From: Branchiostoma floridae | Taxonomy: Eukaryota > Chordata > Leptocardii > Amphioxiformes > Branchiostomatidae | Length of the DNA stretch: 60,000 nt | Assembly: GCF_000003815.2 (NCBI RefSeq) | Contig: NC_049994.1 | Coordinates: 12,910,382-12,970,381 of the forward strand | Reading direction: 5' to 3' | In this document: one piece after another, positions 26,094 through 35,961 of the stretch | Position numbering within the stretch: position 1 is the first letter of the stretch | How the letters are laid out: each line of letters begins with the position of its first letter | Translations under genes and position numbers: made by a program | The notes under the pieces: generated by a model | What the model saw: the letters and a program-made list of their open reading frames with translations, nothing else | Databases searched by the model: none | Told to the model about the DNA's origin: nothing

Positions 26094-29000
26094 GTATGTA
26101 TGATATGTATGATTATTCATATGTGCGCTAACAGACTGTGACGTACAGGTGGTATCTTACTGCACTTGCGTCACGCTAGCGTCACTGCGGGGTTCGGAAA
26201 ATACTCAAAATAATTTTAAAAAATATAACGGATTTTTCCTACGTTTTTGTATTTTGTTGCCTTCTAAGTCATATTTTTATGTATTACGCAATATCTAAAG
26301 TGACGCAAGCGTGACGCAAGCGTGACGCAAGTGCATTGAGATACCACCTTAACAGATTGTGAAGATGGTATGGTCATTCATTTAGACCTTGTGGTATTAA
26401 TGGACACCTCTTTACTTCTAAGGACTAATAGACAACCACAAATATGATAAGCAAAGACTTGCATGCAAAGGGCAAGATCAAAAACTTCCCGAGAACAACG
26501 TGTGCCATACATATCAGTTAAAACAGGAAACCATTATCTACAAAACGAAAAGAAGCATTTCTGATCACATCGTTGAGTGTGTACACTGTAATTCACCCTT
26601 TGTTCTGCGTAAACAGTCATTAACTGATCCGTGTCAAAACTAATTGCCTTCTTTGAGTAATTTGGCACAATTTTCATTCGTCTTTCTTGTTCATCGATTC
26701 TTATCGGAGTAAATTATACTTCAGCGTACACAAAGCTCTATGATATGTCCTGTGCTTTCATCCCTTAAACTTAACAACTCCATAACCATGTATGATCATT
26801 ATAGGCTATACTTCAATTAAGAAGTACAAGGGCACGGGAAGTCCACTGCGTTCTACGAAGTTTACCGTGGCTGTAAGACAAAAGCTACTCCTGTAACTAT
26901 ATTCATCATGGCCATATATCAGACCTCCACAGTTCCAAAACTGTTGCAAGAACTTCACTCAGGTCTTTGATTTATACTATGTTGCAAAGATTCCGATGTG
27001 GTCTGACGACTACGTATACCAGTCTAAATGCCACGGCACGACTTGCATTCCCACACGGGTGAGGAACATTCTTTACCACAACCAGCATGGTGAACTACAT
27101 GAGGACTGACACATACCTGTGGTGAGATTACAGAAAACAAACTCTAGACTAACAATGTCCTGTGACAACGAGGTGAGGGTGTTTCCATGACACAGTAGAC
27201 TAACGATCTACTATGGGAACAAGGTGAACTAGTTTCCATGACACACTTGATTAGCGATGTAATATGGGGACGAGGTGGACTTCTCTCAAGCAAAGAATAG
27301 ACTAACGATGTACTGTCATAAGAACTACAATGTCAAAAACATCTCTTCCACTCTAGCTCCAACACCTAAGAGCAGCTAAGTATTTTCTTCATGTTTAATA
27401 CCCAAAGTACTAGAACTTAAAGGTATGAACTGTTTTTCAAACCATCGATAATAAATTCCACATCTCCGAAGGATTACCATGAGAAGAAAGTTTCAAAGAC
27501 GATGAGTAGTTTAGGAAGTTGTGGATGACATATAAACTCTGATATATCTACTGTAAGAAGGCGAGGCGCTGTGGTAAGAGCCGTACGTCATGCTGACACC
27601 TACACTCAACAGGTTCTGCATCCTCAGCGAACCACAGGAGAATCACTAGGTTACTCAAACACCACTTCAGAGTGGCTGACGTGTGCTGATCCATCAGGGA
27701 TCTGCGTGGTTCGTTATGTGTGTGGTTCGTTATGTGTGTGGTTCGTTATGTGTGTGGTTCGTTATGTGTGTGGTTCGTTATGTGTGTGGTTCGTTATGTG
27801 TGTGGTTCGTTATGTGTGTGGTTCGTTATGTGTGTGGTTCGTTATGTGTGTGGTTCGTTATGTGTGTGGTTCGTTATGTGCTGCTTTTCTCCCTAATGGC
27901 GTGATTTTCACCATCGGAAATATAACTGAGGCGTCAACTTCACTTCTGGTACGGTTGGATGAATAAAGCTTCAAAACCATTTTACATCAATTTCTTCTTG
28001 TAGTGCAATGAATAAGACAATATGACAATGAACTGGTTTTGATAAAGTCATAATTTCGTTTGGTAACATTTGCATTCAGAGTATACAGCGTGTGAAACGA
28101 GAAACTATTCTACGACATAAAAACCCAGTAACTCGCGGCCTCCATAGATCGAATGACCAACATTCCTTATCATGCAACGGCTGCAGTGGACATCGTAGCG
28201 AAACTTCAGATCACAGGAAATGGTGAAACAAATGCTTTTCAAGACCTTATCTCCTCTTCAAACGGTACCTGATTACATCTTCCGGCATCCTGTTCTTATT
28301 ACTTACTCACTCGCTTTAAAAAACAACCTGTGGGCCAAAGGTTGGTATTAGAAACGCTCGATATACTTCTGATCTATACCAGAGACAAATCATTCCATGA
28401 CACAGATGTTTAACCTCATACGATGTAATAACGTTTTACCCACATAATCACACCTAAGATCGTAGTGACGTAATTATCACACTCCGCGGCGCAAATTGCA
28501 CGCGTCCTCTCGAGAATCAACCTGTCTGATGTAATATCGATCTGTAAGTCGATCAAACCTTGTGAAGAATGTGGAAACCGTTGCCAAAGTTAATGCTACA
28601 GGTTCATTTGAAATAACAAGCGTAACGTTAACCTTACATAAAGAAAGGTTATAGCTATGCAACAGTTGTCGCCTTTAGTATGTTATTTTGATCCCATCCC
28701 ATTAGAAATAATCTACGACGTATAATTTGGCGAATTTGCTGTGCTATCATAGTCAATGAGAGGTTACCTATACATTTCCTGTGTTATCTGCTATTTGGGC
28801 TGTATATTTTCGAGGACTTGATATAATGGCTTTGAAAATAGTAATGGTTATGTAAAAATTATTATGATTACACATATCTAACATGTGTAATTACGTCGAT
28901 TGTTACTGGCATACTACTCTTCTATCGTTACGTGTTCTAGATATAGACAGAAGTTTTCATTCAAGTATCTCAAAGGATGTTTTTCTTAGTCTCTATGAGC

Positions 29001-29693
29001 TTACATTGTTTTGCATTACATCGTTTTACCTTGCGCCCTCCAGAAATTCTGATTAAGGGGTCGGCCTAGGTTCCTTCTTCTTTTAAACTCATCTTGTATG
29101 TTGATTTTAAGTGTGTTGCGTTTACATGCCAATAAAGATTATGTCAAGCCCCATTGTACCAATATGTTTTATGCTATTTTGCAGGTCCAAATGGACAAAG
29201 ATGGTTCATCAGCCGGGATCGCCAGAGGATGCCGAGGTTCGGGAAGCGGTCGGTCCCTTCAGTTCGCGGCTACAACCCTGCAGAGCCGGCCTTGCGTTTC
29301 GGCAGAACCAGCCTATACCAGCCAAACCTACGCTTCGGGAAGAAGCTGGACCCGGCCCGACCAGCTCTACGCTTCGGCAAGAAGTTCGACCCTGCCCAGC
29401 CCACGCTTCGCTTCGGAAAAAGTCTCGACCCCAACGAGCCTTCGCTCCGCTTCGGGAGAGACATCAACGAGCCGGCACAGGAGATCCTTCGGGCAGAGAA
29501 AAGCTTCGACCCGTCCGAGCCATCCCTTCGCTTCGGCAAGAAGTACGACCCGTTCGAACCCACTCTACGGTTTGGCAGGCAAGTGGACCCGTCTGCGCCT
29601 GCCTACCGCTTCGGCAGACACAACCCGGCCAAGCCGTCCTTGCGATTCGGGCGGGACGCGGCCTCGGAGCAGCTCGACAGTAGTGAGGATTAG
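25922..29693 (+). CDS. Multi-copy LRFamide neuropeptide precursor (two coding exons: 25922-26093, 29185-29693)
   Basis: The spliced product is 226 residues. Residues 1-24 form a signal peptide (MRTLGLLAVG start, hydrophobic VVLMTF core, likely cleavage after LIGA). A spacer holds an RTRR convertase site at about 43-46. Exon 2 then encodes ten RF-Gly-Lys/Arg units: one MPRF, eight LRF (ALRF, NLRF, ALRF, TLRF, SLRF, SLRF, TLRF, SLRF) and one AYRF. Gly donates the amide and K, KK, KR or R are the cleavage sites. The usual unit is (F/L/Y)DPxxPxLRFamide. The splice is phase 1: G plus GT rebuilds a Gly codon, with donor GTATGT and acceptor TTTTGCAG. The ATG lies 22 bases after a TCTCCAG acceptor, so an untranslated upstream exon is expected. 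The peptides do not match lancelet PQRFamide (NPFF-type) sequences as I recall them. Relatives could be sNPF/PrRP-like or an independent RFamide family; orthology is unresolved. The call as a neuropeptide precursor is firm. Confidence 0.93.
26147..26351. mobile_element. Foldback MITE in the RFamide intron (family A)
   Basis: The termini are inverted repeats: AGGTGGTATCTTACTGCACT on the left and a matching GTGCATTGAGATACCACCTTA on the right. The core is AT-rich, with GTGACGCAAGC subrepeats near the right end. It is the same family as the element at 5440-5701. It has no coding capacity. Confidence 0.75.
27145..27330. repeat. 51-bp tandem repeat, about 3.6 copies
   Basis: TAGACTAACRATST or a near match recurs at 27145, 27196, 27247 and 27298, exactly 51 bases apart. 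CAAGGTGAA- and TTTCCATGACACA-like segments are shared between units. It lies in the RFamide intron. Confidence 0.7.
27705..27880. repeat. 16-bp tandem repeat, 11 copies
   Basis: GTGGTTCGTTATGTGT repeats 11 times with no visible divergence, inside the intron of the RFamide gene. The homogeneity suggests recent expansion or ongoing slippage. Because 16 is not a multiple of 3, open frames through it cycle with a 16-residue pattern (VCGSLCVWFVM); these are not genes. Confidence 0.95.
28480..29180. other. Distal part of the RFamide intron, no further exon seen
   Basis: AT-rich intronic DNA running up to the polypyrimidine-poor but acceptable acceptor TATTTTGCAG at 29175-29184. The intron between the two coding exons totals 3091 bases. 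Confidence 0.6.
29185..29693 (+). CDS. RFamide precursor, peptide-bearing terminal exon
   Basis: Residues 58-226. RF-Gly-basic sites fall at residues 75-78 (MPRFGK), 95-98, 107-110, 120-123, 133-136, 146-149, 173-176, 186-189, 199-202 and 211-214. Residues 150-163 (DINEP...ILRAEK) are a repeat unit that lost its RFG motif. The GC-rich, strongly repetitive codons make long overlapping frames on both strands; those are shadows. The segment before the first peptide (GPNGQRWFISR) is distinct from the repeats. The protein ends with an acidic tail, EQLDSSED, before TAG at 29691. Confidence 0.93.
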
Positions 29694-29880
29694 AGATGCT
29701 TTAACTATCATTATCAAAGAGCCCGAGTTATATTGATATTAACAGAGCAGGTGTATTCTCAAAAAAGTTGAAAATGAGAAAGAAGTAAAGATTAATGTAC
29801 TGTATTATATATTTCGATAAGACAGACCAACAGAGGGAGATAGTATTCCAGGTTAGAGTAAATCAACACGGCGGTAAATC

Positions 29881-29886
29881 AATAAA
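29881..29886 (+). terminator. Candidate poly(A) signal of the RFamide gene
   Basis: AATAAA lies 188 bases after the stop codon and is the first canonical hexamer downstream of the gene. Confidence 0.5.
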
Positions 29887-30734
29887 TGTCAGGGTCACCA
29901 CTGAACGCAGCTGGCGGGATTGGATCTTCACTAATTTAAATGCACAGGAAATACTTGTTTATTACTACAAGTAAAGCTGTTGTGATTATTGTTTCGAAAG
30001 ATGAATGATACAATAGATTTATATCTATGTCTTCGAGACTATTAGATGCAATACAAATAACCCTCAGAGATTCAGAGATGATATGCACAGGGACAGCGAA
30101 ATTCCTAGTAAATAGTAGATAGTGCTGCAACGGTCTGTGGTTCTCTTGTATACTTCGTGTCAACATGGTACAATTCAGAGACCGGACTTGTTGTTAGTGA
30201 TATTGCCTATCTATGTAATCTCGGCCTTACGTGATGAGATATCTGTTCTTAATTCTAAACTCTTATTCTCACTTCACAGTCTCTCTTCATTTTATCAATG
30301 TTGCCATCATACATGGTAAGTGTACATCAGACCAATGACAAAGAGAGAGGAAAGATAGAGAAACTGACAGGAAGACGAGCACTAAATATAAAGAAATCTC
30401 GTCAGTTGAGGCGGTGTCAACCAGGTCATCTCTGTAAAGCATTGAGAATGAACGACGAAATAAATAGATACCGACTTGAAAGGAAATAAGCATGAAGAAA
30501 TTGTTCTATTTTGGAGATGGCTGTTTGAACACGAGCACGTACGACAGTTACAGATTACTTGCAGTTGTGCTTTTAAATGCATTTAAATGGTCCCGTTGCG
30601 TTAACTACGTACACTGCACTGTGCGAAAGGGTGTCATTTCCGGACGTTTCTATGTTTGTATACATCCGGATCGGGACCGTTTCTGGATATATCCGGACAA
30701 TATCCGGACGAAATCTGACATGACTCCCCTGCGT

Positions 30735-31100
30735 TTTCGGATAATTTCAGGAGTCCGGAACGGGACCATTTAATTCCTGCCTCATATCCGGATTTCCAGT
30801 AATGGAACGTTTTCGGACTCTTTGGACACAAAACACGTTCCGAATATTTCGTATATATCCGGATAATTTCAGGAGTCCGGAGCGGGACCAAATAATTACG
30901 TCTCATATCCGGATTTCCAGTAATGGAACGTTTTCGGACTCTTTTGATACAAATCACGTTCCGAATATTTCGGATAATCCGGATAATTTCAGGAGTCAAG
31001 AATAGACCATATAACCATGTCACATATCCGGATTCCAAGTAATGGAACGTTCTAGGACTCTTTGGAGACAAAACACGTTCCGAATATTCCATATTTTCTG
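30735..31100. repeat. About 120-bp tandem repeat, 3 copies, left subterminal array of the CACTA-like element
   Basis: GGATAATTTCAGGAGTC recurs at 30739, 30861 and 30981. Each unit also carries ATATCCGGATT, GTAATGGAACGTT and CACGTTCCGAATATT. A 152-codon minus-strand frame here is an artefact of the repeat. Confidence 0.85.
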
Positions 31101-31639
31101 AGCGCGTTCGGGGCTATTACGCCCCGGAAAGGTTGCATAAACTTAAGATATACTGAAACATCATAGGAACAGTACAACACATTATTTCAGAATATCCAGT
31201 AACTTTACGATCATGCTAAATACTTAATATTTAACGTTTCCTGTCCGTTTTAACCTAGTTTTAACCCCGAAAATGCTTACTTGGTAAGGCTACATTTTGT
31301 GAAAGCTTTTCAAAGACCTTCCTGTATAGATCAGATGACACAAGTATCACAACAAATACATTATGTGGAGGAACAGATCATGTTAACGTCAAGGGGCAAA
31401 TCAATATGCATTTGTCTCTTAGTCTTACCAAGGAAGTTTTAGCTTAGCTCACTACAACCTCATTGGTCTTCACAAAAAGTGAAGCTCGAACGAAGCCAAA
31501 GTTAAACAGTTCACTGTCAGGTCCAATAATATCAAGCCCAAGTCAATAACATCATAACAAAACTGATCAGTTTAAATATACAATATCAAATGTACAGTAT
31601 CCGACACAAGTCTAACGTTATATGCCATACAATCAATGG

Positions 31640-32900
31640 GACAAAAATGTCATTACTAAATCTGTACGACAGTCCATTTTCAAGTCCTCTATAAGTCCGT
31701 ATCGTGTTGACTGTGGAATCATCGTCCGGGGCTCCCTCTTCTGCGTCTTTGTGGTAGTGGACGATCGTTGGCGACGGAAGATGCTCTGGCAAGACCCCGC
31801 AATATCGACAGCACGTCTCGAGGACAGTCCGCTCCATTGCATAGTCCAGGCACTGTCCGTCTTCAGAGTAGAAACAGTTCTGACAGGATACAACGGCACC
31901 GGGCACAGACTGTCGTAAGTGTTACCAGGAGGTAGGCATCGGTCGTGACGGCATGGCAGGACAGGCGATTGGGAAACAGAGGCTGACAGCGGCTGGAATG
32001 GAAAAAAATGGCTAGTAACTGCGCCGAACCCATGAACGGTACATGTAAAATTATTCAAACAACACGGCCATAAAAATCACAGCAGGACAAGACGGGGACA
32101 AAGGCAGGAATCTGGAGTCGGCTATCATCAAAGGGCGCGGGCCACACAGATGGCACAGATAAGGACCCCCAAACAACGAATGGAATTTGAAAATGCACAC
32201 AATCACATTGGTCCTAGTAAGGAGATTACAGTTCCTCCATGGTTCTATGAAAGATTTAGCCAGCCGAAACAACAGGACAGGAACGTTTAGAAGCAACCGT
32301 TACGGCACAAAATAATATGAGAATTTAACTAACTATGGAACCGGCAATTTGTAAACAAGCCGGGGATGACACGCGGGGGTTCCAGCTGAAAGAGAACTGA
32401 TCTATCATACAACAATCTTTACAAAAAGATCACACTACAAATTATCAAATACACAAAACACTAGGAAGGGATAACAGACATTGCTGACAGACATATACGG
32501 AACTAAGAACGGTAACTGCTATGTAATACAATCTATTGTACTAGAGAGCTACACTCACTTCTTGGTCCGGTAGCGGCTAGCGGTGGACGGCAACTGACCG
32601 GTTCAAATCTAGTTTCAAACCTAACTGCTGTCACCAGCTGGTCTACTATTGGTCTAGTCAAGTCATGTGACTTCCTAATATAGTCTTGTTACCTAAGGAC
32701 TCCTCCAGATGGTTCCAAGCAAGTTAGTGCCATCCATCATGCCTGTTTCACAGAAACACATGGCATTGTGCATTATTTTTGTGAATAAATGCATCATGTA
32801 CTTACCAGTTTCAAAGTTGTACACAGCAGCAAACGCTGTGGCGCGGTGTAGGCTGTTATCTGCACAGCGACTTCCCCAGCAGGCGCACCGTTGACATGCC
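31640..32900 (-). pseudogene. Possible captured exons inside the CACTA-like element (cysteine-rich remnant)
   Basis: On the minus strand, sequence ending near 32793 meets a good donor (GAAACTG|GTAAGTA). A strong acceptor (TTTTTTTCCATTCCAG) opens a second segment near 31993. Downstream, one frame reads PCRHDRCLPPGNTYDS. A second frame, offset by one base, reads CQNCFYSEDGQCLDY and ETCCRYCG, a CxxC...C...CCxxC spacing reminiscent of secreted cysteine-rich (for example VWC-like) domains. No single frame stays open and sensible through both, so this looks decayed or captured rather than active. Identity is unresolved. Confidence 0.3.
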
Positions 32901-32966
32901 AACGTACTGGTCTGCTCGGCACTTTGCACAGCTTGCATAACCGTTTTACGAGTGAAGTTGCCTCGT

Positions 32967-33199
32967 GATATTGTCCGGATATGGACCATTCCCACATAGC
33001 AACGCTGGTATTCAATATCATGAGTGACTTTTTGTCATGATATTGTCCGGATATGGACCTATCCCAAACTGCACCGCTGGGGTGGAGTGTTTTGACTGAA
33101 CTTTGTTCAAGATATTGTCCGGATATGGACCTATCCCAAACTGCACCGCTGGGGTAGAGTGTTTTGACTGAACTTTGTTCAAGATATTGTCCGGATATG
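32967..33199. repeat. 72-bp tandem repeat, 3.2 copies
   Basis: GATATTGTCCGGATATGGAC begins at 32967, 33039 and 33111, with a partial copy at 33183. Copies two and three are nearly identical. It is the inner part of the right subterminal array of the CACTA-like element. Confidence 0.9.
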
Positions 33200-34239
33200 C
33201 AAAGAAACAATAATACTTGACTCATAATTGTTACCATCGCAAAGATTGTTTTCTGTGTCATTTGATTGTGAATGTCGATGTCAGTATATTTGCACATGTA
33301 TATGGAAGCTTAAGCTTCAAAGACCAGAAAATTAAAGAGTAAACATACATTGACATCGGGCATACTCGTTGTAGAATAAAAACACATATACAGAAGCAAA
33401 AACGTTAATGACGTGTATTTGACAAGATAGGAAACCTTTTTTAGGATACCCAACAAAACAATCTCAGATTCATGTATGACAAGAAAAGTAATTTGTTAAC
33501 CAATAAGTTGTCCGAAAACTGATCTCTGGAATGTTTCTGTTTTGGACATCTGTCGTAAATGGAACGGAATATGAATTCGGAAGGAGCGAAAATTTCGGCA
33601 AAAAATTGCAGTCTTATTTGTTCAGATGCGCAATAAAACAATCACCGATTCACAATTCACGTATAGAATACCTTTATCGGTAACGGTCAGAATATGCTAA
33701 CTCCGAATCTGTCCTAAAACTAATCCATGGAATATCTGTCGCGGATATGTCTCGTAAATGCATGGAAAGAAAAGAAAATAGTATGAGTTCGAAAACATGA
33801 AACGTCCCTGACACGTATTCGGAAGAACGGGAAATTCCATCCGTCCGGGCATGTGCTGAAACATTTCATGACTCATGATATTCTGAGACATAATGAATAT
33901 GAAAATGTTATCTGACAATGGCCCAGAAAAAATAAACATCATGCTTCGTGAAAACTCCTAATTTGTCCGGGTATTCCGTATCGAAATATATGGACCTTGG
34001 ATATGTAAAGAATGTAGAACATATCACGTATTCGGAGGCAAGAAACGTCAATGGCGCGTATCTTGAAAAACAGGAAAGTCTTATTTGTCCGGATACATAA
34101 CAAGACAATTCCTGACTCATGATATTTCCAGATATGGGAAATATTGAACATCGTGTCCGGACACAGTCCGAATATTTAGCATGTCCAAAAATATGTCAAC
34201 TCCGACTTTGTCCGGAAATCACACTATTTCGCACAGTGC

Positions 34240-35115
34240 TGCTTAAATAGAGACCTGTCAGTTCGAGTACATGTCCACTACGTCCCCTATATAGAGTACC
34301 TGCCCCTTAAACGGCTTGAAACTTCGGGCAGTTGACGTTATTCCACGTCTGTCTATTCTACACTACGGCAATATTTACGAAGCGTTGACGAACATATTCA
34401 AATCGTGACATTTATTTGAAACAGAAAAGAATTTGGCTATTTCTTTTCCAAATGGGTGCTCCGTCAAAGTGACAAGTACAGATAATACCACAGATGTGGT
34501 ATGTCATCATAGACAGTCCCGGGTGACCTTTATGGCTAACCTGCATCAGGAACGGCGCCATCCTGTGTGGTTTATAGTCATCGTTACAGACGCGAAGGGG
34601 GTGGGAAAGAGTTTATTTAAAGCTGGCAGACTGAGAGGTACCAGGGTCATCTTTCCGTGGTGAAATTTCTGGCAGCTGCCAACTGTTGATAAATCCTAGA
34701 TTGGTAATACGCATACGCAGGAGTTGGTAGAGTGTGCTTTATGTCACGAATGGGTTTGCCCCTTATCAAATCTCGCCTTTAGCAGCTATTCCAACGACTA
34801 GACCTTTGGTTTAGACATAATAAATCCCTGGACAGTTGAAGGTTGTGTCACAAAGACTAGGATTGTTCCCACACAATATCATTATCATCATTGTAAAAAG
34901 CAATGGATCTTAAAGCCTTTTTATCCACTAGATGGACACTACAGGTGTGTTGGACGATATCATTCTTGTTCTGGACATAACATGCAATACTTCATGAGGT
35001 TGAGACGGGTAACCAAAGTATATAATCACAAAGTTCTTGATGCACAAGCAGCACAACCATTATTAAGAGCCAACGGTTCGATGGCCATCTGTCATCTTCG
35101 TCAGGGCTATACTGA
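34240..35115. other. Intergenic, nothing recognised
   Basis: Between the CACTA-like element and the 31-bp satellite. No coding exon or RNA gene is supported. Confidence 0.5.
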
Positions 35116-35121
35116 CTGGCT

Positions 35122-35354
35122 ACAGTGCACTGGAGCTAGGTGTTACAGGTTCACAGTGCACTGGAGCGAGGAGTTACAGGTTCACAGTGCACTGGAGCTA
35201 GGTGTTACAGGTTCACAGTGCACTGGAGCTAGGTGTTACAGGTTCACAGTGCACTGGAACTAGGTGTTACAGGTTCACAGTGCACTGGAGCTAGGTGTTA
35301 CAGGTTCACAGTGCACTGGAGCTAGGTGTTACAGGTTCACAGTGCACTGGAACT
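35122..35354. repeat. 31-bp tandem repeat, about 7.5 copies, palindrome in each unit
   Basis: Unit: CAGTGCACTGGAGCTAGGTG followed by TTACAGGTTCA, repeated at exact 31-base steps with a few substitutions. Each unit starts with the perfect 10-base palindrome CAGTGCACTG. It lies about 200 bases past the likely 3' end of the NPY gene. Confidence 0.95.
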
Positions 35355-35558
35355 GTGTGATGCATGCAGTCCAGTGATGATGTAGTCAAGATGAACGATG
35401 GTCATCGAAATGATGACTCTCGATGAAATTAATGGTTGTGCATCAAAATCTTTGTGATTGAGTATTTTACCAACGTGATGAAATCATTCACTGGTAACCA
35501 AGGTAGTGCAGTCAAAAATTGATCACAAACCAACAAAGATGTAGAATGAAGTCCTGTG

Positions 35559-35564
35559 TTTATT
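35559..35564 (-). terminator. Candidate poly(A) signal of the NPY-like gene
   Basis: AATAAA on the minus strand, about 355 bases after the stop codon. Confidence 0.4.
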
Positions 35565-35917
35565 ATTATGCTGCTGCCCAAATATCAGCCCCTATACGGT
35601 ATACCAGTCGTACAACTTTGTTCCACAATGAACCGGTTTTCAATGGTGTTCGGATCGGGTACACAATGGTAGCTTGAGATCTACCGCACATACTGCAACA
35701 CCCACCGTATATTCTACAAAGTTTATACATTTCTTTATATAAATTCCTCTGTATAACGATGAACGCTATCTGTAACGTAGTCTATGTAAAGGATTTTTTT
35801 CTTCATATTTCGCTTCTGTATTCTGATTCAATCGGAAGTAACCGGGGCTGAAATTCCTTGGATGGGTTGCTAGGTGACAGTCACGTGACTAGATATGATG
35901 TCGTCTGCTGCCTGCTG

Positions 35918-35961
35918 CTAGAGGATTCTGCTCAACTCGTACGGCGAGATTTTTCCATCTC
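35918..35961 (-). CDS. NPY-like: NPY-like precursor, terminal exon completing an EF-hand
   Basis: 44 coding bases after TTTTATTTTCAG: GDGKISPYELSRIL then TAG. It supplies loop residues Asp88, Gly89, Ile91 and Glu95, followed by an exiting helix. The exon is short, but the phase fit and the fact that joining it rebuilds a canonical EF-hand make it convincing. Confidence 0.85.

Larger units (their letters stand above)
30617..34238. mobile_element. CACTA-like (EnSpm/CMC-type) DNA transposon, non-autonomous, 3.6 kb
   Basis: The left end reads CACTGTGCGAAAGGGTGTCA and the right end, reverse-complemented, reads CACTGTGCGAAATAGTGTGA. Both continue into TTTCCGGAC, giving terminal inverted repeats of about 29 bp. 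The flanks are CTG (30614-30616) and CTG (34239-34241), the 3-bp target duplication expected for CACTA elements. Subterminal regions are crowded with TCCGGATA-type motifs on both sides, typical of transposase-binding arrays. They include a roughly 120-bp tandem repeat on the left and a 72-bp repeat on the right. No transposase frame is seen. It fills most of the gap between the two neuropeptide genes. Confidence 0.8.

Noticed and set aside
27571-27966. 131-codon frame with a repeating VCGSLCVWFVM pattern
   Set aside because: Produced by the 16-bp intronic tandem repeat; the periodicity is explained without coding.
29098-29736. Two long overlapping + frames (212 and 190 codons) and a 97-codon minus frame over the RFamide exon
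   Set aside because: They are shifted readings of the repetitive, GC-rich peptide exon. Only the frame with the RFGK/RFGR series and the matching splice phase makes a sensible protein.
30634-31092. 152-codon minus-strand frame
   Set aside because: It covers the three subterminal repeats of the CACTA-like element and consists of translated TCCGGATA-type repeats (RNIRNVICIKR-like).
32794-33297. 167-codon minus-strand frame with repeated ISGQYLEQSSVKTL
   Set aside because: Because 72 is a multiple of 3, the 72-bp DNA repeat stays open in one frame. No other sign of a protein.
35122-35354. 31-bp repeat array as a CRISPR
   Set aside because: Contiguous tandem units without spacers, in animal DNA.
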